NCBI RefSeq assembly: GCF_030866765.1
Contig: NZ_CP133017.1
Span: 4,864,501-4,928,500, forward strand
Direction of reading: 5' to 3'
Source of the DNA: Paenibacillus silvisoli
GTDB taxonomy: Bacteria > Bacillota > Bacilli > Paenibacillales > Paenibacillaceae
Length of the DNA: 64,000 nt
The notes beneath the pieces are model-generated. The model was not told the origin of the DNA. It worked only from the letters and a program-made list of their open reading frames with translations, and ran no database searches. Positions 1-8,419 of this stretch are shown in pieces (within the stretch, counting starts at the first letter, position 1; every line of letters begins with the position of its first letter). Made by a program: the position numbers and the translations under genes.

Positions 1-1187
1 GCACTTCTCTGACCGAGCATGAGTTGCATCGCTTGTTCGATCAAACCAAACTGAATGCTGCTAACCCCCGTTTTGCCGTTTGCGTACTCAAAGTCGATGA
101 ATATCGGGACTTTAAGTCCAAGCTCAGCGCGCCCGAGCAGAGCTTACTGCTGTTCGCGGCGTGCAATATCGCGCAGGAGATCGTAGGCGACTTCATGCCG
201 AACGTCGTTACCGACATGCAGGGAGAACATATCGTCATCGTTGCTCAAGTGAACAGTAACGGATGGTATGAAATATTGCATGAAAGGCTGCGTGAAATAC
301 AGTCCGCCATACATCGTTATTATCAGATATCTTTATCTGCAGCCCTCGTTCATACGGCTTCTTTGCCTGAGCAGATCAGCGCTTCTTATACATTGGCGCA
401 GGATAATGCGAATTATCGCTTCGTCTACGGCAAAGGATCGTTAATTACACACGAGATGATTTCGAATCGACTGGAAACCGTACACCTTGGACCGCTGACG
501 GAGCTGGAGAAGAAATTGTCCAATAGTTTGAAAGCAAATGATCAAAACGCGATCGAGAATCACTTGAGCGAAATCGAATACGAGCTTTCCAGGTTGCCCT
601 ATCATCACATCGTACATGCCATTCTTCATGCTGTATCCGTTGTCGTCAACACCATACGTGAGATTAACACGAATAGCATTTCTCAAATTTCGCTAGACAC
701 GAAACGCTTTTACGATGTCGTACTCGAACAAGAAACGCTGCAGGACACGATTCGCGCGATTGGAAAGCTGCTGAACGAAACGAGCGCGATGCGTCAGCAG
801 GACAAGCAGGTGCAGACGAACGCCCTTTTAGTGGAGACGATCAAGGAGATCGTCGAGAGCCAGCTCTCCGACCAAAACTTAAGTGTAGCTCTCATTGCGG
901 ACATGCTTCGCATATCGAGCGCGCAGACGAATAAAATTTTCAAAGAACATATGGGATTGGCCATCCACGAATATTTGCATGAAATGCGGTTGGAGAAAGC
1001 GAAGGCGCTGCTGGAAGCTGATAACCGTTCCGTCAATGACATTATGCTAATGGCCGGCTTCGGCAACCAAAGCTACTTCTTCCGGCTTTTCAAGAAGAAG
1101 TACAGCGTCACGCCAAGGGAATATCGGTTAAAGGTAGTACTTGGCGACAAGCCGCAGCAACCTATAGACACGGGCCCTTCGAGCTAA
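1..1187 (+). CDS. AraC/YesN-like transcriptional regulator, C-terminal part
   Basis: The frame is open to the left window edge, so the true start lies outside and only about the last 394 residues are seen. The final 100 residues form two helix-turn-helix units typical of AraC/XylS proteins, with the family signature near 'AGFGNQSYFFRLFKK' and 'TPREYR'. The N-terminal visible part (e.g. 'FAVCVLKVDEY') resembles the degenerate GGDEF-like middle domain of long YesN-type regulators, which usually also carry a membrane sensor upstream. It directly precedes the sugar importer genes and is the obvious candidate to bind the repeated TACAG sites found before the importer and before kduI. That regulatory link is inferred. 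Confidence 0.85.
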   Translation, partial: TSLTEHELHRLFDQTKLNAANPRFAVCVLKVDEYRDFKSKLSAPEQSLLLFAACNIAQEIVGDFMPNVVTDMQGEHIVIVAQVNSNGWYEILHERLREIQSAIHRYYQISLSAALVHTASLPEQISASYTLAQDNANYRFVYGKGSLITHEMISNRLETVHLGPLTELEKKLSNSLKANDQNAIENHLSEIEYELSRLPYHHIVHAILHAVSVVVNTIREINTNSISQISLDTKRFYDVVLEQETLQDTIRAIGKLLNETSAMRQQDKQVQTNALLVETIKEIVESQLSDQNLSVALIADMLRISSAQTNKIFKEHMGLAIHEYLHEMRLEKAKALLEADNRSVNDIMLMAGFGNQSYFFRLFKKKYSVTPREYRLKVVLGDKPQQPIDTGPSS

Positions 1188-1203
1188 CGAAGGGTCTTTT
1201 TTT
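1175..1203 (+). terminator. Rho-independent terminator after AraC regulator
   Basis: CCCTTCG and CGAAGGG pair around a 6-base loop and are followed by a T-rich run. The stop codon of the regulator lies in the loop. It separates the regulator from the importer promoter. Confidence 0.8.
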
Positions 1204-1210
1204 GCCATAA

Positions 1211-1269
1211 TACAGTGTTTTTGACATTGTACAGTGTTCGTTTACAGCGAATTTCATATCGTACAATCG
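1211..1269 (+). promoter_or_regulatory. Importer promoter with three TACAG direct repeats
   Basis: TACAG occurs at 1211, 1230 and 1243, giving spacings of 19 and 13 bp. It is followed by CATATC and a -10-like TACAAT at 1262-1267. The first two copies extend to TACAGTGTT. The same layout, with 46 of 59 matching bases by eye, occurs before kduI on the other strand at 14991-15049. In both cases the element ends roughly 70 to 75 bp before the start codon. Direct repeats about two helical turns apart next to a poor -35 box fit activation by an AraC-family protein. The identity of the binder is inferred. Confidence 0.7.
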
Positions 1270-1338
1270 CCAACTGAACAGCCCGGTGATAAGTTTGGAA
1301 GCAAGGAAAGCAACTACATGAAGACGGAAGGTGATGAA

Positions 1339-2307
1339 ATGAACGCTCCGGCGATAGCTGAGAAAGTGAACGCTGTACAGAAGAGAGGGAGCCGGACAAG
1401 AACGGTTTGGAAGGTAATGAAAAAAAATCTGCCGCTGTTCAGCATGTCGCTGCCAGGTATTTTGTTCAAAATGATTTTTTCTTACTTACCTTTGTTCGGT
1501 TTGATCTTAGCCTTTAAACATTTCCGGGTGGATAAGGGAATTTGGGGCAGCGATTGGGCCGGCTTCCAAAACTTTCAGTTTTTGTTCCGCAGCAACAATG
1601 CATGGATCATTACACGCAATACGGTTCTTTATAATGGAGCATTTATCGTCATCACCATGATTGTCGCGATCACGCTGGCCGTGCTATTAAATGAACTGTC
1701 GAGCCGGTGGATGAAAGTCCATCAAACGATTCTGTTCATTCCATATTTCATCTCATGGGTCGTCATCGGCTATATTGTCCAGGCTTTTCTCGACCATCAG
1801 CATGGCTTTGTGAATCAAGTGCTTACCGCTCTCGGGCTTGAATCGGTCAAGTGGTACCAGGAAGCCCGGTTTTGGCCATACATCTTGACGGCGGCGCAGC
1901 TGTGGAAGACGGTTGGCTTCTCTACCTTGATCTATTACGCCGGCATTATCGGAATCGACCCTACTTATTACGAAGCCGCTAAAATCGACGGAGCTTCACG
2001 CTGGAAGATGACCACTCAGATTACGCTACCGCTTCTCACCCCGCTCATCGTTATTTTGTTCATTGTTGCGCTGGGGAATATTTTCAGAGCGGACTTCGGG
2101 TTGTTCTATTTCGTGCCGAACGACTCCAGCTTCCTCTATCCGGTTACCGATGTCATCGACACGTACGTCTATCGATCGCTCAAAGTCATGGGAGATATCG
2201 GGATGTCTACAGCCGTCGGCTTGTACCAGTCGCTCATCGGATTTGTGCTCGTCATCACCGCGAATTTCATCATTCGCAAAATAAATAGAGAGCATTCATT
2301 ATGGTAG
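1339..2307 (+). CDS. Sugar ABC transporter permease, LplB/YtcP class 1
   Basis: A 322-residue inner-membrane permease with about six transmembrane segments and the binding-protein-dependent transport loop 'EAAKIDGASRWKMTTQITLPLL', the EAA motif that contacts the ATPase. The start at 1339 has a good ribosome binding site (GGAAGGTG) 6 bases upstream; an upstream in-frame ATG at 1318 is less well placed. It is the first gene of a three-gene importer with the partner permease and a lipoprotein. As in other LplABC-type systems, no ATPase is encoded here, so a shared MsmX-type ATPase elsewhere is expected. The substrate is probably an acidic oligosaccharide, judged from the converging catabolic operon. 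Confidence 0.9.
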   Translation: MNAPAIAEKVNAVQKRGSRTRTVWKVMKKNLPLFSMSLPGILFKMIFSYLPLFGLILAFKHFRVDKGIWGSDWAGFQNFQFLFRSNNAWIITRNTVLYNGAFIVITMIVAITLAVLLNELSSRWMKVHQTILFIPYFISWVVIGYIVQAFLDHQHGFVNQVLTALGLESVKWYQEARFWPYILTAAQLWKTVGFSTLIYYAGIIGIDPTYYEAAKIDGASRWKMTTQITLPLLTPLIVILFIVALGNIFRADFGLFYFVPNDSSFLYPVTDVIDTYVYRSLKVMGDIGMSTAVGLYQSLIGFVLVITANFIIRKINREHSLW

Positions 2308-2318
2308 GAGGAAGTCGG

Positions 2319-3212
2319 ATGACCGCTGTACAACGCAAGAAGCTCACGCTGTTCGAACTGATCGTCCATACATTTTTCATCGGATTGTCGGTTTGCATCC
2401 TTGTTCCGTTGCTGCTTCTCGTCTCGATTTCGATCAGCGACGAGAAATCGTTGAATACGCTCGGCTATCGTCTCATTCCGGCAAAATACAGCTTTAAGGC
2501 GTATGATCTCATTTTGCAAGCTCCAAAACAGCTGCTGGATGCTTATGGCGTGACGGTTACCGTTACTTGCATTGGCGCGATCATTGGCCTATTCATGACG
2601 AGTCTGCTGGCTTACACGATGTCTCGCAAAGATTACGCGCTTCGGAACGTCACCATGAGGTATGTCGTCGTCACGATGCTGTTCAGCGGCGGACTTGTGC
2701 CCTTCTATATTCTGGTTACGCAATATCTTCACTTGAAGGATACGATCTGGGCGTTGATCGTCCCTTACTTGATCAGCCCGTTCTACACCCTCGTCATGAA
2801 AGGCTTTATGGATCAGGTGCCAATGGAGACGATTGAATCGGCCAAGATCGATGGGGCTGGCGAATGGCGCACCTTCATGACAATCATATTGCCGCTCGTG
2901 AAGCCGGCGCTTGCAACGGTCGGACTGTTTATCTGCTTTATCTACTGGAATGACTGGTGGCTCGGTCTGCTGTTCATTGATAATCCGAAGCTCGTTCCGC
3001 TGCAGCTGCTGCTGTACCGGGTGCTGAGTACGATCGATTTTCTGACGAACGGCATGGCTCAAGTGAACGTCGATATCGATTTGAGCACGTTCCCAAGCTT
3101 ATCCGCCCGAATGGCTCTCACCGTATTGGCAGCAGGCCCGATGCTTTTCGTCTTCCCTTTCTTCCAGAAATATTTCGTGAAAGGGCTTACGATCGGTGCC
3201 GTTAAAGGATAG
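2319..3212 (+). CDS. Sugar ABC transporter permease, LplC/YtcP class 2
   Basis: The second permease of the importer, 297 residues, with about six membrane spans and the EAA-type loop 'ESAKIDGAGEWRTFMTIILP'. The start at 2319 is preceded by AGGAGG at a proper distance; an in-frame ATG at 2301 overlaps the preceding gene and lacks a site. It begins 11 bases after the stop of the first permease, so the two are co-transcribed. The C-terminus ends in the family-typical 'KGLTIGAVKG'. It should form a heterodimer with the LplB-like protein. Confidence 0.9.
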   Translation: MTAVQRKKLTLFELIVHTFFIGLSVCILVPLLLLVSISISDEKSLNTLGYRLIPAKYSFKAYDLILQAPKQLLDAYGVTVTVTCIGAIIGLFMTSLLAYTMSRKDYALRNVTMRYVVVTMLFSGGLVPFYILVTQYLHLKDTIWALIVPYLISPFYTLVMKGFMDQVPMETIESAKIDGAGEWRTFMTIILPLVKPALATVGLFICFIYWNDWWLGLLFIDNPKLVPLQLLLYRVLSTIDFLTNGMAQVNVDIDLSTFPSLSARMALTVLAAGPMLFVFPFFQKYFVKGLTIGAVKG

Positions 3213-3286
3213 GCCGGATCGCGGATTTCTCCGCCGATTCGTTTATCATATAGCATTCATACAAAAATAATGGAGGTCTTGCACAG

Positions 3287-4852
3287 ATGAAAAAGAAACT
3301 CGGTAAGTTAAGTTTGGCCCTCTTGACGACTACGATCGTATTGGCTGGGTGCGGCAGCAATGCTGGGCAAAATGCAAACTCTACATCCAATTCTTCTGCA
3401 AGCAACTCGGGTTCGAACAACACAGCATCAAGCAACTCCGGGTCCAACAACACAGCATCAAGCAACTCCTCAGCTTCCACACAAGCTCTGCAGCCGGTCG
3501 ATTTGACCTGGTACTTCCCGCTTCCGGCCGTTCCGGCAGATATGCAGTCAGTTGAAGATGCCGTAAACAAAATTACACAAGCGAAAATCAATGCGACTAT
3601 TCATATGAAACCGGCAGCTTTCGGCGATTACACGCAGAAAATGAACGTGATCGTCGCTTCCGGCGAAGAATCGGATATTATTTGGACGTCGAACTGGAAC
3701 TTCGATTATGCGCAAAACGTAGCAAAGGGCGCATTCATTCCACTTGACGACCTTCTTGCAAAGTATGCGCCTGATGTTCAGAAGAGCATGCCTAGCTTCG
3801 TATGGGATGCAACGAAAGTCGGCGGTAAAACGTACGGCCTGCCTGATTACCAGACCGTCACGAACCGTGAAGGCTTTAAGATCGTCAAATCGTTCGCTGA
3901 CAAATACAGTTTGGATACAAGCAAAATTAAGAAGATTACGGATATCGAACCGTTCCTAGCGGCTGTTAAGAAAGGTGAGCCCGGCAAAATCCCATTCGCG
4001 TTGGATCAACGCGGTGTGTTCGGCGGCATGCTCCATACGTTCGGGCTTGAGGGAATCGGCGGCTTAGGTACTGTTAACTTCAGCGATCCTTCCAAAGTGA
4101 CAGACATGTATGAAACGGACGCTTACAAGCAATATCTAAACACGATGCATGACTGGTACACGAAAGGATATATCAATGAAGACGCTGCAACCGTCAAGAA
4201 CGCAAACGATGTCATTAAAACCGGCAATGTCGTTTCCGTATTCCATAACGTACTCAGCGCGGATGCCGTTGCCAACGCGAAGGCGACACTGGGCGATATC
4301 GTGCTGGCGCCAACGACCGACTTCTTCGCTTCGACGGGTACGATTATTACGACGATGCAAGCGATCAGCAAGACGTCCAAAAATCCGGAACGCGCCATGA
4401 TGTTCCTGAACCTGGTCAACACGGATAAAGAACTGTATAACATTTTGGCATACGGCGTACAAGGCAAGCACTACACGCTCGGCGCGGATAATACGGTTCA
4501 AGTCAATGCGGATGCAGGCTATGCTCCGAATGCGGCATGGGTATTCGGCAATACGTTCAATGCACTGCTGACACCTGGCAAAACAGCCGATATCGTCGGT
4601 CAAGTAGAGAAAGACAACGAAAGTGCGCAGGCTTCTCCGTTGATGGGCTTTATCTTCGACGTACAGCCGGTATCTGCAGAGATTGCTTCCGTTACAGCGG
4701 TCGTCAATCAATACGGTCCTCCGCTTAACACAGGTACAGTTGACCCGGCCAAAACGCTGCCGGAATTCATCAGCCAGCTGAAGTCGGCAGGAATCGATAA
4801 AGTAATCGCAGAAATGCAGAAACAGCTGGATTCTTGGAAGGCTGCGAAGTAA
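3287..4852 (+). CDS. Sugar-binding lipoprotein of ABC importer (LplA-like)
   Basis: An extracellular solute-binding protein of 521 residues. It has a lipoprotein signal peptide with the lipobox LAGC at residues 19-22, then a Ser/Asn/Gly-rich linker of about 40 residues made of short repeats, then a family 1 binding domain with an LplA-type C-terminal half. A strong GGAGG lies before the ATG. It follows the two permeases, as in lplABC and ytcPQ-type systems. It should capture oligosaccharide at the cell surface and deliver it to the permeases. The ligand cannot be read from the sequence; the neighbouring lyase and GH88 suggest a uronate-containing chain. Confidence 0.9.
   Translation: MKKKLGKLSLALLTTTIVLAGCGSNAGQNANSTSNSSASNSGSNNTASSNSGSNNTASSNSSASTQALQPVDLTWYFPLPAVPADMQSVEDAVNKITQAKINATIHMKPAAFGDYTQKMNVIVASGEESDIIWTSNWNFDYAQNVAKGAFIPLDDLLAKYAPDVQKSMPSFVWDATKVGGKTYGLPDYQTVTNREGFKIVKSFADKYSLDTSKIKKITDIEPFLAAVKKGEPGKIPFALDQRGVFGGMLHTFGLEGIGGLGTVNFSDPSKVTDMYETDAYKQYLNTMHDWYTKGYINEDAATVKNANDVIKTGNVVSVFHNVLSADAVANAKATLGDIVLAPTTDFFASTGTIITTMQAISKTSKNPERAMMFLNLVNTDKELYNILAYGVQGKHYTLGADNTVQVNADAGYAPNAAWVFGNTFNALLTPGKTADIVGQVEKDNESAQASPLMGFIFDVQPVSAEIASVTAVVNQYGPPLNTGTVDPAKTLPEFISQLKSAGIDKVIAEMQKQLDSWKAAK
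3400..3469 (+). repeat. 30-bp tandem repeat coding for lipoprotein linker
   Basis: Two near-identical 30-bp units at 3400-3429 and 3430-3459, plus 10 bases of a third, encode the repeated Ser-Gly-Ser-Asn-Asn-Thr-Ala-Ser linker of the binding lipoprotein. The exact in-frame unit suggests slippage-driven length variation. Confidence 0.85.
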
Positions 4853-4861
4853 TAACGATTT

Positions 4862-4888
4862 AGAGGGTACCCCGCTTGGGTACCCTCT
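4862..4888 (+). terminator. Terminator hairpin after importer operon
   Basis: An 11-bp perfect stem (AGAGGGTACCC / GGGTACCCTCT) with a 5-base loop, 10 bases after the lipoprotein stop. The following sequence is only moderately T-rich. Confidence 0.65.
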
Positions 4889-5039
4889 CTGTCGTTTGTT
4901 TCCTTTTCGCGGGCCCGTGATCCCGCCGAGTGTATGTTCGGCTGGATCATACCACGGCCGTTCCCCCCGAGTGCTCGTGGTCAAATGGCGGGCAACGCAA
5001 GATTGACGACTGCCTCCGTGGCGGCACACGATGTAAAAT

Positions 5040-5063
5040 GCCCTCCGGGATATCCCGGAGGGC
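5040..5063 (-). terminator. Terminator hairpin ending the catabolic operon
   Basis: A 24-base perfect palindrome with arms GCCCTCCGGGAT. On the - strand it is followed by ATTTTA and lies 8 bases after the heparinase-like gene. It ends the eight-gene operon read from the right. Confidence 0.65.
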
Positions 5064-5070
5064 TTAGGCA

Positions 5071-6924
5071 TCAATACGTTAGCTGGAATCGGAACCGACA
5101 TTCCATTGATAGGCTGCTGCGCTGGCGCGTCAGAATCAGCCTGTGGAACATGTTTCGGTCTCCTCGATGCGACACCGTCCATTGTTCCTGCACTTCGATC
5201 TCCCACTCGCCTTCTTCGAAGATCATCTCGGCTTCGCCCAACGCAATCCGTCCTGGTCCGAGCTGCCGCGGCTCGACGCCGCAGATGAACACTTCCTGAT
5301 AGACCGCAGGCGACTCATGGAATTCAGCAATGTCTGTAAGGACGAGCTGAACGCCTTCATGCTCGGGACGGTGCCATACAAACTCTCTTGTGAGACGCTG
5401 CAAAGTGGAACATTCGTATGCTTGCGTCAAATCAAGCACGAATCTAGCCTTATTCTCCGTTATTTCACTGTGCAGCAGTTCTGTCCTGTACGTTCGTCCA
5501 AAGCCTTGTCTACAGCCTTCAATGATCGGGACGGAATGTCCGTGCGAGCCTGCATGGATCGTTTCATACCGGTATTCCGGCTGAAAATATTGCTTGGTGT
5601 ACACGCCAATGCCGATATCGGCCAGAACGGTCGTGCCATCAATGTGAAGAATGAAGTGGCCTAAATCGTTATGATTATGCGGCTCTTCATTATGCCCGCC
5701 TTTCGCCGCGAATGCCGCCACCCGGCCGTCAGCTTGCCTTACCTTCGAGATGAACCATTGATTGCCGGCAAACATTCGCTCTTGTACACGCTCGGCGGGT
5801 ACTCCCCCCGCTTCTGAATGTTGTACCGGAGGCGACCATAGCATTAGTCTGCTTGCCTCCGTCCAGTTCGCCGGAATGACCTTCAATTGATACTCTTCCG
5901 GCAGTAGTGCAACGGATGGGAAATAGTCCCGCAGACGTTGAATAAAGCCCGTATGAAGCTGGATTTCGTGGGAAGCATCCGAGAAATTGATCACTTTACC
6001 GTCCGTCAACAAACAATAGTATGGAAACTGTGCAATGTGCTCGATTTTCGGCTCCGTGAGCAGCATAATTCGGCCGCCTGTTCGTTCTTTAAGCAGTTCT
6101 GCGAAACAGACAAGTTGGGAGAAGCCGAACTGCCAGTAATGCGGCCCTTCCGACGTTGCCCCCTGCTCGTCGAAGCCCGATAAGTATTGACGCAGTACGC
6201 CGATTACACGCCATAGCATGCCCGCCAGCTTCTCGCTGTCCTCGATCAAATAGATGGCTGCCGCTCCGATGGAGGAGGCACAGACCGCAGGCCAGTTATT
6301 TGTTTTCAGCTCCCAATTTTGCGGAACCGGATCATGAAAGTAGACCTGGAAAATACGGCGTTCAATCTCGGCCTTCGCGCGGGCGACCACCCATGGGTGA
6401 AGACGAGAACTCTGTCGGTGGATGATCTCGGCGAGAACGAACCCGGCCATGGCCGAAAACAGATCGACCGTTTCGCGTGGGGGAAGCGGCTCTTCCCAAA
6501 TGCCATGCGGATATTCGTTGACATAAAGCCCGACATGAGCCGGCAGCACCCACGTGTATTCGTTGCATATCGACCAGATGGCATTTTCGAGCCCTTTATT
6601 CCACTCCGGCCGATCATCCGTCATTGCAAGCATGCTAAACACGTGAAGACCGGAGAACAGATGATTCTGTTTCTCTTCATATGTCTTCCGGTCACCCGTC
6701 TCGCCAAACAGTATAAAATCGGAAAACAGCGGCGCAATTGCCGGAGATCCCGACAAAAGCGCCGCTTGCGTCTCAAGTCTTTCCCAAAATGCGGCATACC
6801 GCTCATCTTTCCGAACCTCAGACCATCGTTCCGGTGAAGCCGCCTCGACAAATAGCTCGTTTTTCTCCTGCTTGGCTTGCTCCAGCGCCGTCTTTAATTG
6901 GCGAAGCGTTAACGTGCTTATCAT
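5071..6924 (-). CDS. Heparinase II/III-like polysaccharide lyase
   Basis: A 617-residue enzyme with an N-terminal helical toroid and a C-terminal beta-sandwich layout. Likely catalytic and metal-site motifs are visible: 'NNWPAVCASSIGA' near residue 209, 'EGPHYW' with Tyr263, and 'HNEEPHNHNDLGH' with His411, His416 and His418. Members of this family cleave uronate-containing chains by beta-elimination, leaving an unsaturated uronyl residue. No signal peptide is present, so it should act in the cytoplasm on imported oligosaccharide, making the substrate for the GH88 enzyme. It is the last gene of the operon, 22 bases after the preceding gene, with AAGGGG before the ATG. Substrate (glycosaminoglycan-like, alginate-like or other) is undetermined. 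Confidence 0.85.
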   Translation of the reverse strand: MISTLTLRQLKTALEQAKQEKNELFVEAASPERWSEVRKDERYAAFWERLETQAALLSGSPAIAPLFSDFILFGETGDRKTYEEKQNHLFSGLHVFSMLAMTDDRPEWNKGLENAIWSICNEYTWVLPAHVGLYVNEYPHGIWEEPLPPRETVDLFSAMAGFVLAEIIHRQSSRLHPWVVARAKAEIERRIFQVYFHDPVPQNWELKTNNWPAVCASSIGAAAIYLIEDSEKLAGMLWRVIGVLRQYLSGFDEQGATSEGPHYWQFGFSQLVCFAELLKERTGGRIMLLTEPKIEHIAQFPYYCLLTDGKVINFSDASHEIQLHTGFIQRLRDYFPSVALLPEEYQLKVIPANWTEASRLMLWSPPVQHSEAGGVPAERVQERMFAGNQWFISKVRQADGRVAAFAAKGGHNEEPHNHNDLGHFILHIDGTTVLADIGIGVYTKQYFQPEYRYETIHAGSHGHSVPIIEGCRQGFGRTYRTELLHSEITENKARFVLDLTQAYECSTLQRLTREFVWHRPEHEGVQLVLTDIAEFHESPAVYQEVFICGVEPRQLGPGRIALGEAEMIFEEGEWEIEVQEQWTVSHRGDRNMFHRLILTRQRSSLSMECRFRFQLTY

Positions 6925-6946
6925 CTGCCCAACCCCTTCCTAGATT

Positions 6947-8419
6947 CTAACGCCATTCTCCGAGATAAGGTACATCCGCTACATTGGACAAATGCAGCTC
7001 GCTTGCTTCCGTCTGGCTCTGCATCAGGTAGGTCCCATCATTTGTTTTCATGAAAGCCGGCTTCGGACCGAATGCGAAATGCGCCGGTAAAGCGCGCTCT
7101 CCGCCTACCCAGCCCATTTCCCGCCCGAACCGGTTCTCGTCTTTCCGTCCGATCAGTTGATAGACGTCGCGTCCAAAGTAATCGGTAATCGACCAGTGCT
7201 GGCCGCGCTCCATCCAGATGCAAGTGCTGCCGAGCAGCACCGAAGTTTGGCTTCCGGCTGCTTGATCATTCAGTTCGTCCCATATCTGTCCATCCGCTTC
7301 ATATCGCGCCGCTAGATAGAGAAAATCATGGGAGTGCCATGCAGTCGAAGGCGCAACGTCAGCCTCGTTATTCCAGCCGGTCGCGGAGGCGAAGTAGCCG
7401 CGCTGATTTTGATAAGCGGCATATGTTCGATCGCATTCGATTAAATAATCACCAAGCTCGGCATCCGGCACATGTCGAACATATTGCTCCACTGCGAATA
7501 AAGTGAAGCCCATCCCTGCAATGAGCATCGGCTCATCCAGCTTCGCCCAACGGCTGCCGGAGTGATACCAGACACGATGCATTCGCAGATAGCCTGCTTT
7601 GTCCCGCCAAGCGCTTCTCGCCACGTGCCGGCTGAGCGCTCCCGCATGCAACAAATAACGCTGTTCGCCAAACAATTCATAAGCCAATACGAGTGGGCCT
7701 ATCATCAAGCCATAATACTCTGCCGGTTCTGTGCTTGCCTCATCTGCGGCATACCGGTATGCCGCATCACACTCTTTATCCGGCAACCCGCTGAACAGAA
7801 ATCGTCCGTTTAATGTATCGAGCTGCTTCCGAAGACTTGCGCGAAGAGACTCGTTTCCTCCGAATGCCCGGAGATGCAGCAACTTTCCCCAGAGACGGGC
7901 ATACTCCTGGTTGCAGATCGCTCTTCCCGTCGCTCTGCCTTGCGAATAAGCCTTATCAAACGGATAGATGCGTTCCATCACTTCAAAGCTGCGTTCCATG
8001 GCCAAGCGTATCTCATCCTTCGACTCGCCGGGGAGAAAAGTCTCCCCGAACTGCATCGTAAGACCGAGAGATACGTTCGTGATCGCATTATGGATCAGAC
8101 CAAACTGGACAGACTCTCCGATCTGAAAGCCGATGTGTGCATATTGTCCGTCTTCCTGGAAACTGGAGGTTTGAAACTTGATCATCTGGAGCAGCCGGCG
8201 CAGCCATTCGTCATTACGTCTTTCTTTCAATAACAAGACCAAAGCAGGAAGCGCCGGACTCGCCCACGTGCTGTGACCGCTCGTAAAGTCCGCCCACCGG
8301 TACGGATTGGAGCCCCATACGGAATGATTGTGAAACCCATGGATTGCGCCATTCGGCTGCACCCACGACATGAGCCAATTTGCGAGCTTCCCGACTTGCG
8401 GCCGTTCGTCCCTATTCAA
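6947..8419 (-). CDS. Unrecognised 490-aa protein of the uronate operon, probable helical-toroid enzyme
   Basis: I do not recognise a family. The sequence is rich in aromatic residues and His/Trp clusters ('WGSNPYRWADFTSGHSTW', 'ATGWNNEADVAPSTAWHSHDF') with repeated helical segments, which resembles (alpha/alpha) toroid glycan-active enzymes. The C-terminal quarter looks beta-rich. It has no signal peptide. A TTG start overlaps the end of the preceding gene by 8 bases and is served by a G-rich ribosome binding site, so the two are translationally coupled. Its place between a lyase and another unknown suggests a role in oligosaccharide breakdown, possibly a lyase or hydrolase. This is inference from context only. 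Confidence 0.75.
   Translation of the reverse strand: MNRDERPQVGKLANWLMSWVQPNGAIHGFHNHSVWGSNPYRWADFTSGHSTWASPALPALVLLLKERRNDEWLRRLLQMIKFQTSSFQEDGQYAHIGFQIGESVQFGLIHNAITNVSLGLTMQFGETFLPGESKDEIRLAMERSFEVMERIYPFDKAYSQGRATGRAICNQEYARLWGKLLHLRAFGGNESLRASLRKQLDTLNGRFLFSGLPDKECDAAYRYAADEASTEPAEYYGLMIGPLVLAYELFGEQRYLLHAGALSRHVARSAWRDKAGYLRMHRVWYHSGSRWAKLDEPMLIAGMGFTLFAVEQYVRHVPDAELGDYLIECDRTYAAYQNQRGYFASATGWNNEADVAPSTAWHSHDFLYLAARYEADGQIWDELNDQAAGSQTSVLLGSTCIWMERGQHWSITDYFGRDVYQLIGRKDENRFGREMGWVGGERALPAHFAFGPKPAFMKTNDGTYLMQSQTEASELHLSNVADVPYLGEWR

Noticed and set aside
3400-3469. Tandem repeats as a possible CRISPR array
   Set aside because: The units are contiguous, in frame and encode the lipoprotein linker; there are no spacers. 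No CRISPR array was seen anywhere in the window.
4136-5206. Long open frame antisense to the binding lipoprotein gene
   Set aside because: It runs through the importer terminator and both intergenic palindromes and has no family similarity; a shadow of the real gene.
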